From positions 2,015,888 to 2,079,887 of the forward strand of contig CAJINV010000014.1 of NCBI GenBank assembly GCA_905178155.1: a stretch of DNA of 64,000 bases, read 5' to 3'. Shown in pieces: positions 58,766-64,000 of this stretch. How positions within the stretch are numbered: position 1 is the first letter of the stretch; each line of letters starts with the position of its first letter. The position numbers were made by a program, and so were the translations under genes. This DNA is from Amoebophrya sp. A120 (lineage: Eukaryota; Sar; Dinophyceae; Syndiniales; Amoebophryaceae). Below the pieces are notes generated by a model. It saw only the letters and a list, made by a program, of their open reading frames with translations, was not told where the DNA came from and ran no database searches.

Positions 58766-59220
58766 TTATCGAGTGTTGATGACCAGATCGAATGTGGACT
58801 TCCTCGTCAGAAACAATTCCGTTTCTTTTCTCCGTGCGCTGGCCTCCAACACGAGGCCATGATAAGTGGGACCGAGTCGTTGATCCTAATTTCAATCAAT
58901 GTGTTTTGCAGATCCTACAGTATTATTGAGTCTACTTCTCGCGTTATTTTGTGATCTTGTTGTTGATTTTTATGTAGGTGCTACTGTTACGTTGTCGCCT
59001 GCATTATCAGTGTATTCAAATTCATGCACTGCTCTGTAATACTCACAAGCCGCGATGATCCATGTTCCGTTTGTCGGACGCTGATCTCCCAGTAGTCTAG
59101 CCTTTTACTAGTGCACTTTGATGCTTGCTTCATCTTCATCAGAGATCGTTCCACTTCGACATTTGGTGCGACAGGCGAATGATTGCCAAAGACGAGGGAG
59201 AAGATCGAGCGCTGGATCAT
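58766..59220 (-). CDS. 97-residue basic protein, unknown
   Basis: Two exons, 59,220-59,047 and 58,885-58,766, joined by a clean GT-AG intron (CTT|GTGAGT to AATTAG|GATC, phase 0), sum to 98 codons ending TAA. It starts MIQRSIFSLVFGNHSP, a possible mitochondrial-type leader, and continues KRLDYWEISVRQ and GLVLEASARRKETELFLTRK. I do not recognise the family. The ATG was chosen as the only one upstream in frame. Confidence 0.6.
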
Positions 59221-60430
59221 CGACGGGGAGTCACCAGGTTTTCTTTAGGACACGAAGTGAGGACATCAAGAAGAGCAATAATTTTGAATAAATAAAATGC
59301 AAGCACAAGAAGCCGGCGCTGGGCGGGCAATAAACGAACACAATATCAATAAATAGAAATAGAGGATGTTGCGCAGATGAAACAACGCGTCACTAAGGCA
59401 TTTTTTTTTTCTCGAAAGTCATCTCGTAGGGGGGGGAAAGTAAAAAACATCTCGTAAGTTACGTCCTCATCGCGAAGCGATAAGAGACTACGTAGCGTGC
59501 GCAATTGCAACAGAGTGTCGCAGTGCCAATAAAGCTGCCTATCTGACTGAAGCTGCAGTTTGTTTTAGTTATACTCGATTTCAGATTTTAGAGCTTCATT
59601 CTTTCTCGAGCCGGAAGAAAAGCATCATACTGCAACTGCAACTACGAACGCTCGTGACACACCACAACACAAAAAGAAAAACTAGAACTTCGATCGAGAT
59701 CGATGGCATTTACGACACCACACAATAGCTTTCTTTCTGTTTCTTCCAGCTAGAGCTACAGCTTCGGCATATTAGTCTCGAGCTGAGTACTAAAGTAACG
59801 GCTGATCGACCCGCGGAAGGAATTGGATTCGCGTTCTGTATTCATATTTTTATTTTGTCCTTCCACATCGAGCAGCTTCCACATTCATAAACACTGTTGC
59901 CTGTGGGTATGCTCCAACACCGATGGGAGTTGATACGCAACTATAACGACCCTTCCTCAGGTTATAACGGGCTAACATTTCACTGCAAAAGAAACAGCTC
60001 AAGGCGGCCCGATTGTTACAGTTCAGGATGACTTTTGAGATCTCACGACTAAAAGCCACGACCAGATTGCAACCGCAAAAATATAGCTACACTTAGGCTT
60101 TCGATGTTCATGTTTATTTTTATCGCGTTTTTCACAATTTCCCTACTAGAAGAAGCTTATATAATATTAATCAGGTCACGTTTTCGGGAGGGTCAACGCG
60201 ATCATCGATGCTCTATTTTATCTTCATTACAATGTAAAGTTGTGACTTGACTTATCAAAAAAAAGAAGAAGAAGAAGAAGAAGAAGGACCTTTAGAAGAA
60301 CAAAAAGATGTATTGCAATGTAAAATTGTGACTTGAATTTATCAAAAAAGATCAATCTTTGTTGTAGAAGGTGAAGGAAAAAAAAATGGTGCACAGTTGT
60401 ACTAATTAGGTTTTTACTTCTTTTTTTCAT
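59221..60430. other. AT-rich intergenic region with small repeats
   Basis: Mostly without coding signal. A minus-strand frame at 60,059-59,850 (MLARYNLRKGRYSCVSTPIG) is open but lacks an ATG start and may be chance or an exon. Confidence 0.4.
60226..60349. repeat. Short direct repeat plus (AAG)n tract
   Basis: CAATGTAAAGTTGTGACTTG at about 60,230 recurs as CAATGTAAAATTGTGACTTG at about 60,315, each followed by TTATCAAAAAA. A (GAA)n microsatellite of about 25 bp lies between them. Confidence 0.85.
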
Positions 60431-60490
60431 AACAAATTTGCTCTTCCAGTTTCACGATACACCCACAAAAATCTGCTCTTTGAGGGGGGC

Positions 60491-61959
60491 TCAGAGACAA
60501 AGCCTGGATCTCGGGCGCAGCTTGTTCTTGAGCCTGTAAGCGAAGTTAACAAAACACGCGATTGATATGCGCGGGGCAAGGTTTTGCACAAAAAAAAGTA
60601 CGGAAGCCAAAACGATATAGGAGAGTTCTTTTTGCTGCAGACCACACCAGCTGCCACAGCTGGCTTGCGAGTCTGTGCTAGCTACTTCGAGAGCGGGGGC
60701 CCATTCTCTGCGTCGGATTCGGCGGCCTGCCTTTCGGCTTCGTAAACAGTCGCGCGCTTCTCCAGGTCCAGTTCCGGGCTGCGCTTGCTGGATTTCGTGG
60801 AATTTCTTGCCCCCGCCTTCAATGGTCGACAATTTTCGTGGCCGATTTCGTCGGCGGCTTTTGATTATAGACTGCAAGCTTTAACTTGTCGAGGCCGGGG
60901 ATTATCACGGCGCGACGGGAGATGCGTCGTGGTATACTAACTGTCCTCGTATCCATGCAAAAAGAGCCTGAGCCGCTAGCACCACTACATTTCTGGTACA
61001 GATAGGGCGGGCTTCGGCTGTCGCTTTCTGAATCTGAGTGTAAATCCGGAATGCACGACTCAGGAAGTAGGAGTTTTTTTCCAGTAAAATGAGGACGACA
61101 GGAATGATCTCAAATTTTGATATCTATCAAGCAGGTCCTGATAGACAAAAAAAAGTTAGTTGCTACCCATCCAGACAAAAGTCCTGCTCTTCCCCAAACC
61201 TGACACTCACCTTGCGGCCGATATCAATTTCTCCTCCTCGTCCGCCAGCAAGTCCTTGCTGCTCCAAAAGATCGCGAGCGCAACGCAAAAACCCCAGATG
61301 ATAAACGCGGACGCCACGCTCGCGACGAGGGTTCTGAGGTGCAAAAAAACCGCTGAAATGCCGGCGGAGTGGATGCTTTCAGCCATTGTCTGACTCCCGT
61401 CGAATCCGGTGACGGTAGACTTCTCTGCTGGAGGTAGTGAATGCGCGAAAAACGAGCTCCCCCTTGGCCCCGGCGTCTCGAGAAATGCGAACCCGGAACG
61501 CAGCACAACAGACCCCGGCGGGACGACTTGGTTGGTCCTGCTTATCACGCGTTGATCCTTCGCGTCTTTGAAGCCCCCGGGCGGCAGGACCTGCAGAGGT
61601 TGACCTTGAGGATGCGTTTCTGGGCTGCATGTGTCGCATTGCAGATCTGCATGCGTGTTCCGCTTAGGGAACAAGTCATCGGCCGTTTGTGAACCTTGTA
61701 CGAAGCTCATGTGCTGCTCCTGGTCTAAAGAGACCCAAAGGGGGAGTTTTTCTCTATCTCTTACTTCTCCTAGCCTATCTTCACTTATTTCGGTATCTTC
61801 AATAGGAAGGGTGTCCAGGTCCAACACGAGGCTCTCGGCCACGGGGTTCCTTGCGTGTTTCACTTTCTTAAGGATCCCGAGCATTAATCTTGCTGGCGAA
61901 GGATCCGCATAGCCAGCCACGTTGAACGCCACGTCAACGGAGTACCCGCTGAACTGCAT
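60491..61959 (-). CDS. Putative membrane protein, two exons
   Basis: Exon 1 from ATG 61,959 (MQFSGYSVDVAFNVAGY) runs to 61,211 at a strong GTGAGT donor; exon 2 begins at 60,878 after TTAAAG and stays in frame to a stop at 60,491. Exon 1 encodes an acidic soluble domain then a hydrophobic helix (LVASVASAFIIWGFCVALAI). Exon 2 is Arg-rich (SRRRNRPRKLSTIEGGG) and has a second hydrophobic stretch (LSYIVLASVLFFVQNLA). The open frame extends about 30 codons above the ATG (IIGEEAPQEHVARRLQENR), so an upstream exon is possible. Family unknown. Confidence 0.5.
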
Positions 61960-62189
61960 GCGATTTTCCTGCAGCCTCCGCGCGACGTGCTCCTGCGGCG
62001 CCTCCTCGCCAATGATAGAGAGTGGCCCGGCCGCGGCCGGTGGGGTTGGTCATAGCATGCGCGGAAGAATGAAAGCCTGCGGCTTTTGTGCTAAACCGAC
62101 GTGATTCAACTTCAAGAATAGACTTGCTTTTTTTCGAAAGCGAAAGAGAAAAAAAAGAATGAAACAACTAGCCCCGGCCATTTCCGAAA

Positions 62190-62410
62190 CCGATGAAGCT
62201 GATGAGTTTGCCACTTGGCAAATTCATCAGCGGCGCCAGCTTTGCCCCCGGATTTCCGAAATTTGGCAATCTTATCAGCGTCACCAGCTTCGCCAATTTT
62301 TCCGGGAGGTTTGCCAAATTTGAAAACTTCATCAGCTTCACCCGCTTCGCCACTCTTGCCGGATTTGCGAAATCTAGCAAACTCATCAGCTTCATATCAT
62401 CGGCTTCGGG
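62190..62410. repeat. Tandem repeat of about 50-57 bp
   Basis: Three to four diverged units built around CATCAGC, CACCAGCTTCGCC and TTTGCCAAATTTG. Both strands stay open across it (plus-strand Phe/Ser-rich, minus-strand Leu/Pro/Lys-rich), so open frames here are not evidence of a gene. Confidence 0.85.
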
Positions 62411-62638
62411 AATGGGCGGGGCCCCTTATGCCCGGCGCGCGCCACGCGCGCCTAACATAAGCGGCGCGCGAGATCCTGCAAAACGTAAAAAGGGAGGGGG
62501 GATCCTGCAAAACGCAAACAGAGGGGGGGCAAGCTCCGCGAAAAAGCGCCGCGGGCGCGCGTTCTTCGGGATCTCACCCAAGCCGCCGGTAGCGCCCCCC
62601 CCTTTTTCGCGGAGCTCCAGCAGCTTTGCCTGCTTTTT

Positions 62639-62695
62639 GGGATTTGCCAAATTTGGCAAACCCACCAGCTTCATCAGCTTCACCGGCTTCGGAAT
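62639..62695. repeat. Isolated further copy of the 62.2-kb repeat
   Basis: GGATTTGCCAAATTTGGCAA followed by CATCAGCTTCACCGGCTTCG matches the unit at 62,190-62,410 after a GC-rich spacer of about 230 bp. Confidence 0.8.
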
Positions 62696-63044
62696 AAACC
62701 GAGGCCCCTCATGTTCGGCGCGCGCGCCGCGCGCGTACGTTTTACAAGGTTCGGCGGCCCCTGCCGCCGCCGGTAGGTTTTCTCCCCTGGCCAAACACAT
62801 CGACGAGGACCCCGCCCCCCTCTTTCATTACCCTGCCAGGAATCATATCGGGCAATGACTTTCTTTCCGCTTTAAAGTTGATTTTCGGAAAATCGGAGAC
62901 GGAAACGGCGCCCACAGAACAAGGAGCGTTTTTTTCTTAGGGTAGGAACGCAAAGCCCGATAGTACGGCGCCTTCTCTCTGGACCCCGGGCAAAAAATGC
63001 GGGGAGTCGCCTTGTAACACAACAAACCACAAGCACAAAACACT

Positions 63045-63640
63045 TGCCCGAAACGCTTCACAAGTTTTTTTTCAAGAATCCCAACGCGTGGCACTTCTTC
63101 AAAACTTTCCGCGATTTTTCCAAAAGCCTCCCAATCGAACTCCTCCGGCCCTTTGGAAGAAGTTGGAGGCCATCCAGGGTTCGAAATCTTTGGCGAGTCT
63201 CGGGAAACTTTTCTTCAAGCGCTGTCACGTTTTGTCTTTGGAAGCCGGAATGCAACACGCAAAAAATTTCTCCGTGTTTGTATTGTTGTTAACACAATCC
63301 GCTCCAGAATTATCTGCAAAGCCCTGTGCCACGTCGGGAATGGATGAGGGGCGCGGAAAATTTCAAAATGCGAGCCATCCACCCCCAGGCCGAGCGATGC
63401 GACCCAAGTCATAGAGGCGACAACAGCGCTCAATCGCAGAACACTGCCCCAAAGCTTTTCAGAAGTTTTCGGAAATTATATGCAAAGCAGCCTTCTCCGA
63501 ACTTTTGGAAGAAGTCAGCTGGAGCCCGCCCAGGGTTCGGGGCGTTTGCAAAGTTCTGGAAAAATTTCATTGCAGTGCGCTCGCTCTTTGTCTTTTCTTT
63601 ACAAACCGGAACGCAACCCGCTAAAATAATCCCCGACGGA
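63045..63640. repeat. Diverged direct duplication, two copies
   Basis: Copy 1 (about 63,045-63,265) and copy 2 (about 63,450-63,640) share blocks such as TTTGGAAGAAGT, CCAGGGTTCG, TTTGTCTTT and CCGGAA(T/C)GCAAC in the same order. Repeats are old and no coding role is visible. The remainder of 62.7-64.0 kb is GC-rich without a supported gene. Confidence 0.65.
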
Positions 63641-64000
63641 ATTACTTACGCAGCCCTGCACCCCCCCGGGATCCGGTGAAAAGCGCCTAAAAAGCGCGCG
63701 CAAGAAATTTCTATTTCCCGGCAAAGCGACGAGGCCACAGGGCCGGCAACGGCGATCGCCATCGCTTCACACTCGACAAACAAACAAACATGGAGCGGCC
63801 AATAATACCTTTCCGGACCCGACCCGAAATGCTCCGGCTGGCTCCTTGGAGGCTAGGCGGGAAATTCCCAAAACAACGAAGAAAACGCAGGCGCCGAAAA
63901 TATTGCCCCCCCGCCAATCAGGGGGCCCGTCCTGTTTGACTTCGAGAACCTTTCGGCCGGGTTTAATTAATAACAAGGCCCGGCGGCCCATGCGCTTCTG

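Noticed and set aside
62190-62700. CRISPR-like array
   Set aside because: Units are diverged, of variable length, without constant repeats or unique spacers, and the window is eukaryotic.
1-64000. tRNA, rRNA or dinoflagellate spliced-leader genes
   Set aside because: I looked for tRNA T-loop/anticodon patterns, rRNA-like conserved blocks and the spliced-leader core and saw none; a covariance-model scan would be decisive.

Overview
The window reads as nuclear DNA of a eukaryote. It holds ribosome-biogenesis genes of eukaryotic type (RLP24, SAS10/UTP3), a Mei2-like RNA-binding protein, long Ser/Gln/acidic low-complexity proteins and spliceosomal GT-AG introns. Every gene I can support lies on the minus strand. 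Coding sequence is also interrupted by dozens of short transposon-like introns (introners) with terminal inverted repeats (TIRs), 5-bp target-site duplications (TSDs) and no GT-AG ends. Same-strand gene arrays plus non-canonical introner introns fit a dinoflagellate-lineage alveolate, best matched by what is reported for the parasite Amoebophrya (Syndiniales). That assignment is inference from architecture; no rRNA or spliced-leader sequence was seen.

Introner logic. Almost every element starts TAT and ends ATA and sits between two copies of a 5-bp TSD. Removing the element plus one TSD copy restores an open reading frame. Families by terminal sequence: A TATCAAATGCAAAAATGTCT; B TATCCTGTGCAAAAGTATCG with the other end TATGAACTGCAAAAGTATCG; C TATCCAGGAAAAAACACCCA; D TATCACAGGAAAAAGTGTTA; E TATGGAAGCGTCAGGTTTGA; F TATGAGAGTGCACAACTCCC; G TATTCCCTGAAAATTAAC; H TATCACAAGGAAAAATCCCC; I TATGGCGTTCTCAAGCGTTA; J TATTACAATTAAAAATGCCC; K TATGCAATAAGTACAAATTT; L TATCCTGAGTAAAAACGTCC.

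Layout. 1-19.6 kb: one giant gene, cut by the window edge at its 3' end, with about 43 introners and at least two GT-AG introns; roughly 2,250 residues are encoded here. 19.6-21.1 kb: little. 21.08-23.21 kb: RLP24, whose single GT-AG intron carries a 1.13-kb TIR element with TTA TSD. 24-26.8 kb: a poorly resolved multi-exon gene. 26.9-29.7 kb: a Gln-rich protein. 29.9-37.4 kb: Mei2-like protein with a low-complexity N-terminal half and a C-terminal RRM. 37.8-38.2 kb: a small possibly secreted protein. 39.3-51.6 kb: a run of Ser-rich/acidic proteins of unknown function. 51.9-54.6 kb: two unrecognised genes. 54.6-58.4 kb: SAS10/UTP3. 58.8-59.2 kb: a 97-residue protein. 60.5-62 kb: a membrane protein. 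62-64 kb: GC-rich tandem and dispersed repeats without a convincing gene.

Functionally, RLP24 (60S maturation) and SAS10/UTP3 (SSU processome) are ribosome-assembly factors and the Mei2-like protein is a likely RNA regulator; the rest cannot be placed. The conserved proteins test the introner model: removing introners rebuilds recognisable Mei2-type RRM and SAS10 sequence.
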